Shown here one piece after another: positions 5,774-12,143 of a stretch of 12,143 bases of DNA. Every line of letters begins with the position of its first letter. Positions within the stretch are counted from its first letter, which is position 1. A model generated the notes under the pieces. The model saw only the letters and a program-made list of their open reading frames with translations, searched no databases and was not told the DNA's origin. The translations under genes were made by a program, and so were the position numbers. Source of the stretch: Gemmatimonadota bacterium (GTDB lineage: Bacteria; ARS69); NCBI GenBank assembly GCA_020431545.1, contig JAGQIB010000017.1:1-12143 (forward strand), read 5' to 3'.

Positions 5774-8017
5774 GTGAAGAGAATCCTGGTGGCACTCACC
5801 GTTCTCGCCGGCGCCGCACCGAGTTCCGCCGGTCCGTGCTTCGACTACTCGCTCCCCACTCACCCCACGAGAGTCTTCGTCGCCTCGCAGGCCTGGTCGG
5901 CGGTCGCGGCCAGCGAGACGCACGTCTTCCAGCTCGGTCTGGGTACGCAGTTCTACGTCTTCGAGATCGACGGACCCGAGACGCCCGTCGGCACGGCGAC
6001 ACTCGACGGCACATATCGTGAGATTGCCTACGCGGGAGACTTCGTCTACATCAGCTCCGCCACGACGAACAAGGTCTCCGTCGTGGATGTGAGCGATCCC
6101 ACCGCTCCGTTCCAGCGCGGGATCCTCACGGGAGTCGGCGGGCGACTCGACGTGGAGGGATCTCTTCTCGCCGTGGCCCGGGGATCCGGCGGCCTCGCGC
6201 TCGTGAACGTCGCGGATCCCGACGTGCCGTTCCTCACCGGTTCCGTGACGAGCATTCCCGTGGTGGACGTGTCACTGGAAGGAAACCTCGCCTATCTCGC
6301 GACCAACCTCCAGTTCCGCGTGATGGACGTATCCGATCCGACGACGCCTCTCGAGATCGGTCACATCGACATGAACGAGGGCACGTTCGCCGTTCACGCG
6401 CGCGGCACCGAGTTCTGGGGAACGACCGGGTACATCGGCCCGCTCGATCAGTACGGGACCCTCCGGCACTTCAGCGCGGTGAATCCGGCGAACCCGACGT
6501 TCCTCGCGAACGTGGCGCCGCTCCTGCTCTTGGACATGGTGGAGGCCGGCAACTTCCTTGCGGGTCCGACCGTCCACAAGGGCCTCGCCACGATCGACAT
6601 CTCGATTCCCCAGACGTCGACCTTCGTCTCGCACGTGCCCGGGTTCTCCAGCACTCAGCGCATCGCGGGCAACGCGGGAGGGCGCGTCTGGCTGGGTAAC
6701 CTACCGACGAGCGGAGCCCTCATCGAAGGACAGCTCTCGGCCATCGTATCCCCCAGCCCCGTCTCGACCCCGACGGCGGACGGGACGGGGAGCCGGATGG
6801 CTTCGTCCGGCGGCCTGCTCTTCGCGGTGATGTACGGCGGGTCCTTCGACGACTCGGGGGCGCTGCGCGTGTTCGACCCCGGCTCGCTCAGCCAGATCGG
6901 TTCCTTCGTGGAGGGCACCGACTACGTGGACGGGCTCCTGGTGGACGATGGGATGGCGCTCTATACGCACGGCTACGCCGATCCCTCGAACGACTACTTC
7001 TACCTGCGAGCGCTCGACGTATCGAATCCCGCGACCCCCACGGAGATCCCCATCGGATCTCCGTTCGTCGGTCTCTACCAGCTCGCGGGCGCTGCCCTCG
7101 ATACGCCCTACCTGTACGCTCCCTGGTCCGGCGGCTTCCGGACCGTGGAGATCGATCCGAGCGGCACGATCACGGAGCACGCCCTGCTGCCGGTGCCGGG
7201 CGCCTTCGTTTCGCGCGCCACGGGCACGGGGCTCCTCGTGACGGGCGACACCTCCGCGATCCACTTCATCGACGTTTCCGATCCGGACGCCCCGGGGGAG
7301 CTCAGCTCGCTCCCCGTCCCCTCGTCGGTCCGTGGACTTCTCGTCGAGGGAACGACCGCCTACGTCACGTTCCTCGGAGCCTCCTCCCGCACCGATCTCT
7401 TCGTGATCGACTTCACGAACCCGGGGAGCCCGATCGTGATCGGGCAGACGACCGCTCCGCACACGACGAACGGCCTCACCCTGGCCAACGGCATGCTCTA
7501 CGCCTACGGCGACCGGGCTTTCTGCGTGATCGACGTTTCGAACCCCGCCGCACCGGTCTACGTGGGAAGCGGCGGTGCCACGAACATCCAGCTCGCCAAC
7601 GTGGTGGCCATCGACGAGAAGCTCATTGCGCTGGAGACGATTCCGAGCCCGGATCCGCCGTACGCCGCGGGCGAGTACCGCCTGCGGGCGTTCGCGCTCC
7701 AGTGTTTCAACAGCGTCTCGGCCCCTGAGCTCCCGGGGGCGATCGTCTCGGCGACACCGGCGTTTCCGAACCCGTTCCGCGCCGGCACGAACCTGCAGTT
7801 CCTGCTGCCGCGCGCGTCGCAAGTGTCGCTCGACGTCCTCGACGCCACCGGCCGACGCGTTCGCTCCGTCCGGAACGGAACGTTGCCGGGCGGCTCCCAC
7901 CAGCTGACCTGGGACGGGCGGGACGCGAGCGGGCACGAGACCGCCGCCGGCGTGTACTTCCTCCGCCTGCGGGCCGGCTCCGAGGAATCCGTCCGGCGCG
8001 TGGTTCGCTTGCGCTGA
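5774..8017 (+). CDS. Secreted LVIVD-repeat beta-propeller with FlgD-like/T9SS-type C-terminal Ig domain
   Basis: A 747-residue secreted protein. The GTG at 5774 is chosen because AAGGGGG lies about six nt before it and the product then begins with a clean signal peptide (KRILVALTVLAG, cleavage near residue 19). A GTG at 5723 is in frame but would put 17 poor residues in front. The body holds about eight LVIVD-type units, each ending in a variant of 'v.DVSDP..P' (VVDVSDPTAP, LVNVADPDVP, VMDVSDPTTP, ALDVSNPATP, FIDVSDPDAP, VIDFTNPGSP, VIDVSNPAAP), predicting one or two propellers. Residues 659-747 (FPNPFRAGT, then LDVLDATGRRVRSV, LTWDGRDASG, AAGVYFLRLRAG) match the FlgD-like Ig/type IX sorting-like domain of FCB-group surface proteins, so cell-surface or extracellular placement is likely. 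Function and ligand unknown. It stands alone on the plus strand, with a terminator-like hairpin after it. Confidence 0.88.
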   Translation: MKRILVALTVLAGAAPSSAGPCFDYSLPTHPTRVFVASQAWSAVAASETHVFQLGLGTQFYVFEIDGPETPVGTATLDGTYREIAYAGDFVYISSATTNKVSVVDVSDPTAPFQRGILTGVGGRLDVEGSLLAVARGSGGLALVNVADPDVPFLTGSVTSIPVVDVSLEGNLAYLATNLQFRVMDVSDPTTPLEIGHIDMNEGTFAVHARGTEFWGTTGYIGPLDQYGTLRHFSAVNPANPTFLANVAPLLLLDMVEAGNFLAGPTVHKGLATIDISIPQTSTFVSHVPGFSSTQRIAGNAGGRVWLGNLPTSGALIEGQLSAIVSPSPVSTPTADGTGSRMASSGGLLFAVMYGGSFDDSGALRVFDPGSLSQIGSFVEGTDYVDGLLVDDGMALYTHGYADPSNDYFYLRALDVSNPATPTEIPIGSPFVGLYQLAGAALDTPYLYAPWSGGFRTVEIDPSGTITEHALLPVPGAFVSRATGTGLLVTGDTSAIHFIDVSDPDAPGELSSLPVPSSVRGLLVEGTTAYVTFLGASSRTDLFVIDFTNPGSPIVIGQTTAPHTTNGLTLANGMLYAYGDRAFCVIDVSNPAAPVYVGSGGATNIQLANVVAIDEKLIALETIPSPDPPYAAGEYRLRAFALQCFNSVSAPELPGAIVSATPAFPNPFRAGTNLQFLLPRASQVSLDVLDATGRRVRSVRNGTLPGGSHQLTWDGRDASGHETAAGVYFLRLRAGSEESVRRVVRLR

Positions 8018-8040
8018 TCGACCCGGACTTGCGCCTGCTG

Positions 8041-8073
8041 ACGGGCGGCTCGCCGAGCGCGGGCCGCCCGTTT
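8041..8073 (+). terminator. Terminator-like hairpin after the LVIVD gene
   Basis: ACGGGCGGC (8041-8049) and GCCGCCCGT (8063-8071) make a perfect 9-bp stem with a 13-nt loop, 23 nt after the stop codon. It is followed by only a short T-run (TTT then CC), so termination may be partial or Rho-assisted. Confidence 0.55.
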
Positions 8074-8175
8074 CCGTGCCGGGCGGCTTGACGGAACGAT
8101 GGGCGATTCGTCATCCTGGAGACCCGTGCTCCGCATACCGATGCTCAGGAATCCCTGGGCACTTCCGGAGGTCCC

Positions 8176-8523
8176 GTGTTCCGTCGGATGTTGGCTCTCT
8201 TGATCGGCGTCTCGATGCTGCTCCAGCCGGTGCTTTGCACGGCAGGGGTGCTCGTGCACGGCTGCCCGGAGCCCCACGCGGAGGATCACGACGGGCCGGC
8301 CGAGAATTGCGGGCACGAATCCGACTGCATGGCTGACCCCTGCAGCGACAGCTCGCTGCCGGCAGCGCTCGGGCAACGCGGTCTCCTGGCCACGCCCGCC
8401 GTGGCGGAACTTCGGCCCCTGGCGGCGTTCCCGCTGCCCCAGCCGCTCCTCGCCGGCTGCCTGATCCGCGATCGACGGCCCACCACGGCCGTCCTTCCCA
8501 GCGACGTCCCCCTGCGGATCTGA
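8176..8523 (+). CDS. Small exported Cys/His-rich protein at the head of the metal-efflux locus
   Basis: A 115-residue protein not assigned to a named family. The GTG at 8176 is preferred because GGAGG lies just upstream (8167-8171); the next in-frame ATG at 8188 is too far from it. Residues 1-23 are a signal peptide (hydrophobic core LALLIGVSMLLQPVL). The mature N-terminal part (24-60) is rich in possible metal ligands: H29, C30, H34, H38, C45, H47, C51, C56 and several Asp/Glu. The remainder is Pro/Leu-rich, and the protein ends in SDVPLRI. It precedes czcCBA on the same strand. Small exported Cys/His-rich proteins are known beside metal-resistance genes (for example CopL-type), so a periplasmic metal-binding or sensing role is inferred. 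A TTGACG at 8088-8093 is a possible -35, but no good -10 follows. Good RBS, signal peptide and context make it very likely a real gene. Confidence 0.72.
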   Translation: MFRRMLALLIGVSMLLQPVLCTAGVLVHGCPEPHAEDHDGPAENCGHESDCMADPCSDSSLPAALGQRGLLATPAVAELRPLAAFPLPQPLLAGCLIRDRRPTTAVLPSDVPLRI

Positions 8524-8550
8524 TTTCTCCCGAATCACTTCGTCGCTTTA

Positions 8551-8567
8551 TCTCAACCTGATTGAGA
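8551..8567. promoter_or_regulatory. Perfect dyad TCTCAA-N5-TTGAGA upstream of czcC (candidate metal-regulator operator)
   Basis: Perfect 6-bp arms with a 5-nt centre lie in the 128-bp gap between the small Cys/His-rich gene and czcC, about 85 nt before the czcC start. It sits in the most AT-rich part of an otherwise GC-rich region. The size resembles dyads bound by ArsR/SmtB-type metal sensors, but the regulator is not encoded in the window and the family assignment is a guess. Confidence 0.4.
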
Positions 8568-8651
8568 GATCCGGAGCCCTGGGTGCCGCCCCGCGCGACC
8601 GCGCGGTGGCGACGGCTCCCCGGCGTTCGACCGGATCCGGGAGACATCTTC

Positions 8652-9914
8652 GTGTTGCCCACGGACCTCGCGCGCCACGCGACGCCGTTCGCGCTGGCGC
8701 TGGTCACCCTCGTCCCCGGCCTTGCCGCGGCCGACGCCCTCACCCGGGAGGAAGCGCGCGCCCGGGCGGATTCGGCCCACCCCGGGCTCGCCGCCATGGT
8801 CGCGGAGGCTGCGGCCCGCGCGGCCGATCTGGACCAGGCCGGCGCGCGGCCGAACCCGGAGCTGGAGGTGTCCTTCGAGAACTTCGCCGGGACCGGCGAC
8901 GCCTCCGGTCTCGACGCGCTCGAGGCGACCTTCGCCCTCTCGCAGACGCTGGAACTCGGGAGCAAACGCTCCGCCCGCGTCCGGGTCGCGGCCCTCGAGC
9001 GGGACCTCGCGGACCTCGATCTCGCGGCCCGGCGCCGGCAGGTCCGGGCCGAGGTCGACCACGCCTTCGCCGAGACGCTCGTCGCGCAACGTCGCCTCGC
9101 GCTCGCGGACACGCTCGTGGCGTTCGGCGACGAGCTCCTCGCGGCCGTGACGCGCCGGGTGCGGGCCGGCGGCGCCTCTCTCATCGAGGAGCGGCGCGCG
9201 CGCGTCGCGGCGGAGACGGATCGCCTGCGTCGCGACGATTTCGCGCGGGATCTCGAGATCGCCCGCGCGCAGCTCGCCGCGCAGTGGGGCGGTGATCCGG
9301 ACTTCGCGGCCGTCGACGGAGATCTCGCTCCGGCGCGAACGCCACCGCCTCTGGCCGCGTTGCTGGAGAGACTGCCGCGCCGACCGGACGCTCGGCGCCC
9401 CGAACTCCGCACGGCGGCCCAGCGAGCGGCCGCCGATGAGGCGCGCGCGACCGGTACTCCCGACGTGACCCTGAGCGGAGGCCTCCGGCGGTGGAGCGAC
9501 ACCGGGGACCTCGCCTGGATCTTGGGCGTGAGCGTCCCGCTGCCGCTCGCCGACCGGCGCGACGGAGCGAAGCGCGCGGCCCGCCACCGGGTCGACGCCG
9601 CGGAAGGGCTTCGCCTCGAGCAGGAGCGGAACGCCGAGGCGGAGCTGCGATCGCTGCACGCGCGGCTCGTCACGACGGCGACCGAGTCGGAAGCCGTGCG
9701 GGCGCGGATTCTCCCCGAAGCGATCGCCGCGTTCGAGGAGGCCCAGGAGGCCTACGCGCTGGGCAGACTGCGCCTCACCGACGTCCTCGACGTAGAGCGC
9801 GCGCTGTTCGAGTTGCACGCCCGCGAGCTGGACCTTCGCGCCGACCATCGTTTCGCCACCATCGAGCTCGAGCACCTGCTCGGCGCACCGGTTGCCCCCG
9901 GGGAAGGGAACTGA
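8652..9914 (+). CDS. czcC: CzcC-like outer-membrane efflux channel (TolC/OEP family)
   Basis: A 420-residue outer-membrane component of a tripartite heavy-metal efflux pump, forming the exit duct across the outer membrane. The GTG at 8652 has GGGAGA seven nt upstream and gives a signal peptide ending near residue 27 (LVPGLAAA). Longer in-frame starts (TTG at 8562) have no RBS and would spoil the signal peptide. OEP features: RPNPELEVSFENF, the LSQTLELGSKRSAR segment, long Ala/Arg/Glu-rich coiled-coil helices in both halves, the strand-like LAWILGVSVPLPLADR of the second repeat, and the terminal GRLRLTDVLDVERALFEL helix before LLGAP. Length is usual for CzcC. czcB starts one nt after its stop, so the two are cotranscribed. 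Confidence 0.88.
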   Translation: MLPTDLARHATPFALALVTLVPGLAAADALTREEARARADSAHPGLAAMVAEAAARAADLDQAGARPNPELEVSFENFAGTGDASGLDALEATFALSQTLELGSKRSARVRVAALERDLADLDLAARRRQVRAEVDHAFAETLVAQRRLALADTLVAFGDELLAAVTRRVRAGGASLIEERRARVAAETDRLRRDDFARDLEIARAQLAAQWGGDPDFAAVDGDLAPARTPPPLAALLERLPRRPDARRPELRTAAQRAAADEARATGTPDVTLSGGLRRWSDTGDLAWILGVSVPLPLADRRDGAKRAARHRVDAAEGLRLEQERNAEAELRSLHARLVTTATESEAVRARILPEAIAAFEEAQEAYALGRLRLTDVLDVERALFELHARELDLRADHRFATIELEHLLGAPVAPGEGN

Positions 9915-9915
9915 C

Positions 9916-10908
9916 ATGAGGGATCTGCGCCTTTCCATCGCGGCCGCCGTGATGCTCGCCGTCGCTCCGGCCCGCGCGCAGCACGACGAACACGACCACG
10001 ACCACGATCACGACCACGGGGCCGTCCCGACCGCCGGTTCCGACGATCACGCGGACCACGAGGAACACGAAGACGAGCACGGATCGGAAGCGATCCGACT
10101 CGGCCCCGACCTCCGCGACGAGCTCGGCATCACGCTGGCCGCCGCCGGCCCCGGCGAGATCGAGCGCTCCGTCTCTCTGCCGGGCGAGGTTCGTCCGAAC
10201 GCGGATCGCCTCGCGCACCTCGTCCCCCGCTACGCCGGCATCGTGAAGGAAGTCCGGGCGAAGGTCGGAGACCGCGTGCAGGCCGGGCAGGTGCTCGCGA
10301 TCGTGGAGAGCGACGAGAGCCTCGCGACGTTCGAGCTGCGGACCGCGCTGGCCGGCACCGTGATCGGTCGCCATCTGTCGCGCGGCGAGGCCATCTCCCG
10401 CGACCGCGACGCCTTCGTCGTGGCCGACCTCTCGACGGTGTGGGTCGAGCTCGCGGTGTTCCAGCGCGACCTCGCGCACGTCCGCATCGGGCAGGACGTC
10501 CGGATCCTCGTGGGGCATGAACCGCGACCGGACCGGGGACGCATCGACTACGTCACCCCGATTCTGGACGAGGCAACCCGGACCGCGACCGCGCGGGTCG
10601 TGCTCGACAACGCGCGGGGCGACTGGCGTCCCGGGATGTTCGTGACGGGACTCGTGGAGATCGAACGCACCGAGGTCCCGCTCGCGCTCCCGCGGAGCGC
10701 AATCCACCGTCACGAAGGCGACGACGTCGTGTTCGTGGAGACCGAGGACGGCTTCGCCCCGCGAGCCGTGAAACTCGGACGGCTCGGCGAGGACCGGGTG
10801 GAGATCGTGGAAGGGCTGACCGCCGGCACGACGTACGTCGCCACCGGCGGATTCGCGATCAAGGCGGAGCTCGAGAAGGGCTCGTTCGGGCATGGCCATG
10901 CGCACTGA
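9916..10908 (+). CDS. czcB: CzcB-like periplasmic adaptor (RND membrane fusion protein), His-rich and hairpin-less
   Basis: A 330-residue adaptor linking the inner-membrane pump to the outer-membrane channel. The ATG follows AAGGGA by seven nt. Signal peptide 1-21 (VAPARA) is followed at 22-55 by a segment with ten His and many Asp/Glu; the protein also ends in GHGHAH. These could bind metal for delivery to the pump. Lipoyl half-motifs lie at about 100-135 (PRYAGIVKEVRAKVGDRVQAG) and 138-170 (ALAGTVIGRHLSRGEAI), followed by a beta-barrel domain and a membrane-proximal domain (LALPRSAIHRHEGDDVVFV). The alpha-helical hairpin that normally separates the lipoyl halves is absent: the link is just SDESLATFEL. 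It sits in a czcCBA operon, and its last 17 nt overlap czcA. Confidence 0.9.
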   Translation: MRDLRLSIAAAVMLAVAPARAQHDEHDHDHDHDHGAVPTAGSDDHADHEEHEDEHGSEAIRLGPDLRDELGITLAAAGPGEIERSVSLPGEVRPNADRLAHLVPRYAGIVKEVRAKVGDRVQAGQVLAIVESDESLATFELRTALAGTVIGRHLSRGEAISRDRDAFVVADLSTVWVELAVFQRDLAHVRIGQDVRILVGHEPRPDRGRIDYVTPILDEATRTATARVVLDNARGDWRPGMFVTGLVEIERTEVPLALPRSAIHRHEGDDVVFVETEDGFAPRAVKLGRLGEDRVEIVEGLTAGTTYVATGGFAIKAELEKGSFGHGHAH

Positions 10909-12143
10909 GCCCGGATTCCTGGAGCGGGTGGTCGAACTCGGCCTGCGCAACCGGTTGCTGTTCGGGGTGCTCGCCGCGCTCGCGGTGGTCGCCGGCTATC
11001 GAGCGTACCGCGACCTGCCGGTGGAGGCGTTCCCGGACGTCTCGCCGAATCTCGTGCAGGTGTTCACGGTCACCGAGGGCCTCGCGCCCGAGGAGATCGA
11101 ACGCTTCGTGACCTACCCGGTGGAAGCCGCGATGACCGGACTCCCCGGGATCCGCACGGTGCGTTCGGTGTCGAACTTCGGCCTCTCCGTCGTGAACCTC
11201 TACTTCGACGACGACATGGACCTGTACTTCGCGCGCCAGCTCGTGGGCGAGCGACTCGCGGAGGCGCGCGAGCGGATCCCGGCCGGATTCGGCGAGCCCG
11301 AGATGGGACCGATCGCGACCGGCATGGGGCTGGTCCTCTTCTACTATCTGGAGGACACCACCGGTCGCCATTCGCTGGAGGACCTGCGGGCGATCCAGGA
11401 CTGGATCGTGAAGTTCCATCTGCAGACGGTCCCCGGAGTCACCGAGGTCCTGGGCATCGGCGGGTACGAACGTCAGTTCCACGTGATCGTCCATCCCGAG
11501 GAGCTCTCCCGCTACCGGATCACGTTGCCGGAGGTCCTGGAGCGGATCCGCGCGAACAACCGGAACGTCGGCGCGCAGTTCCTCGAGCGGAACGGCGAGG
11601 AGATCGTGGTCCGCTCGGTGGGACTCGCCACGTCGCTGGACGATCTCGCCTCGATCGTCGTGAAGACGGACGACGGCCGACCGGTCACCCTGCGCGACGT
11701 CGCGGACCTCGAGATCGGCGGCGCCGTGCGACGCGGCCTGCAGACGCGGAACGGCGTCGGCGAGGTCGTGGCCGGCATGGTGGTGAAGCTGTTCGGCACG
11801 AACTCCTCGCACGTCATCGCCGACGTCGAGGACAAGCTCGCCGAGCTGAACTCCATCCTGCCGGACGGCGTGCGCATCGTTCCCTACTACGAGCAGAAGA
11901 GCCTGGTCGCCGCCGCCGTGAGCACCGTGCGCGATGCGCTGCTGCAGGGGATCGTGCTGGTGGCGATCGTGCTCTTCCTGTTCATGGGCGGGATCCGACC
12001 GAGCATCGTGGTCGCGCTCGCGATCCCGTTCTCCGTGCTCACGGCCGCGCTCGCGATGCGGCAGCTCGGGATCTCCGCGAACCTGATGTCGCTCGGCGGG
12101 CTCGCGATCGCGATCGGCATGATGGTGGACGGCACGATCGTGA
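10892..12143 (+). CDS. czcA: CzcA/CusA-like heavy-metal RND efflux pump (5' part only)
   Basis: The first 417 codons of a protein normally a little over 1000 residues; it runs off the right edge. It is the proton-driven inner-membrane pump of the czcCBA system. The first helix is at about 20-38, followed by conserved HME-RND pieces DLPVEAFPDVSPNLVQVFT, EIERFVTYPVEAAMTGLPG and VRSVSNFGLSVV, the porter domain to about residue 340, and TM helices 2-4 at the end. The last residues, GLAIAIGMMVDGTIV (403-417), are the TM4 proton-relay/substrate-class motif: Asp413 is kept, while the Asp ten positions earlier in CzcA's DFG version is replaced by Ala as in CusA. The ATG at 10892 is 11 nt after AAGGG and overlaps czcB by 17 nt; an ATG at 10898 is an alternative. 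HME family certain, metal specificity open. Confidence 0.9.
   Translation, partial: MAMRTEPGFLERVVELGLRNRLLFGVLAALAVVAGYRAYRDLPVEAFPDVSPNLVQVFTVTEGLAPEEIERFVTYPVEAAMTGLPGIRTVRSVSNFGLSVVNLYFDDDMDLYFARQLVGERLAEARERIPAGFGEPEMGPIATGMGLVLFYYLEDTTGRHSLEDLRAIQDWIVKFHLQTVPGVTEVLGIGGYERQFHVIVHPEELSRYRITLPEVLERIRANNRNVGAQFLERNGEEIVVRSVGLATSLDDLASIVVKTDDGRPVTLRDVADLEIGGAVRRGLQTRNGVGEVVAGMVVKLFGTNSSHVIADVEDKLAELNSILPDGVRIVPYYEQKSLVAAAVSTVRDALLQGIVLVAIVLFLFMGGIRPSIVVALAIPFSVLTAALAMRQLGISANLMSLGGLAIAIGMMVDGTIV

Noticed and set aside
5475..5795. N-terminal extension of the HybA-HybB fusion
   Set aside because: The extra sequence is Pro/Arg-rich without similarity to HybA, whereas the ATG at 5474 gives a Tat signal right at the N-terminus with GGAG upstream.
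6701..7936. Minus-strand open frame opposite the LVIVD gene
   Set aside because: Arg/Glu-rich shadow; the plus strand has regular DVSDP repeats and a C-terminal Ig domain.
8562..8651. Upstream TTG start extending czcC by 30 codons
   Set aside because: No ribosome site, and it would bury the signal peptide; the TTG is part of the dyad at 8551-8567.
8111..9673. Minus-strand open frame of about 520 codons opposite czcC
   Set aside because: Low-complexity Arg/Ser/Ala product, while the plus strand encodes a recognisable OEP protein.
10859..11812. Minus-strand open frame opposite czcA
   Set aside because: It overlaps a clear RND pump sequence and has no recognisable features.

Overview
The window is GC-rich, densely coded bacterial DNA. 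The LVIVD beta-propeller at 5774-8017 ends in a FlgD-like/T9SS-type C-terminal Ig domain, which is common in the Fibrobacteres-Chlorobi-Bacteroidetes superphylum and in related uncultured phyla such as Eisenbacteria and Krumholzibacteria. Together with the high GC, many GTG starts and a cytochrome-rich operon, this suggests an uncultured, respiratory, high-GC member of that broad group. This assignment is an inference; there is no rRNA or marker gene here to fix it.

Left half, minus strand (about 5474 down to 1). A three-gene electron-transfer operon is read leftwards. It starts with a 711-residue protein that joins, in one reading frame, a Tat-exported HybA/HmcB-type ferredoxin with four [4Fe-4S] clusters to a HybB/NrfD-type membrane quinone-interaction subunit. 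Next, with an ATGA overlap, is a secreted cytochrome with 13 CxxCH heme motifs. After a short gap with a strong hairpin comes a NapC/NirT-type quinol dehydrogenase with three N-terminal membrane helices and six heme motifs, the first being CX3CH. No hydrogenase or molybdopterin catalytic subunit is present. The set therefore looks like an Hmc/Qrc-like or metal-reduction-type conduit between the quinone pool and periplasmic cytochromes. Below it, behind its own candidate promoter and hairpin leader, an exported NHL-repeat propeller runs off the left edge.

Middle, plus strand (5774-8017). A divergent intergenic region of about 300 bp with an 8-bp palindrome separates the cytochrome operon from a large secreted LVIVD-repeat propeller. 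That gene is followed by a terminator-like hairpin.

Right half, plus strand (8176 to the end). A heavy-metal efflux locus: a small exported Cys/His-rich protein, then a perfect TCTCAA-N5-TTGAGA dyad, then czcC (outer-membrane channel), czcB (His-rich periplasmic adaptor lacking the usual alpha-hairpin) and the first 417 codons of czcA (HME-type RND pump). czcC and czcB are 1 nt apart; czcB and czcA overlap by 17 nt. The three would form a tripartite pump exporting metal cations. Substrate is not settled: the TM4 motif has Ala where CzcA has its first Asp, as in CusA, but keeps the Asp-Gly of divalent-cation pumps.

No tRNA, rRNA, CRISPR array, insertion sequence or phage gene was seen.
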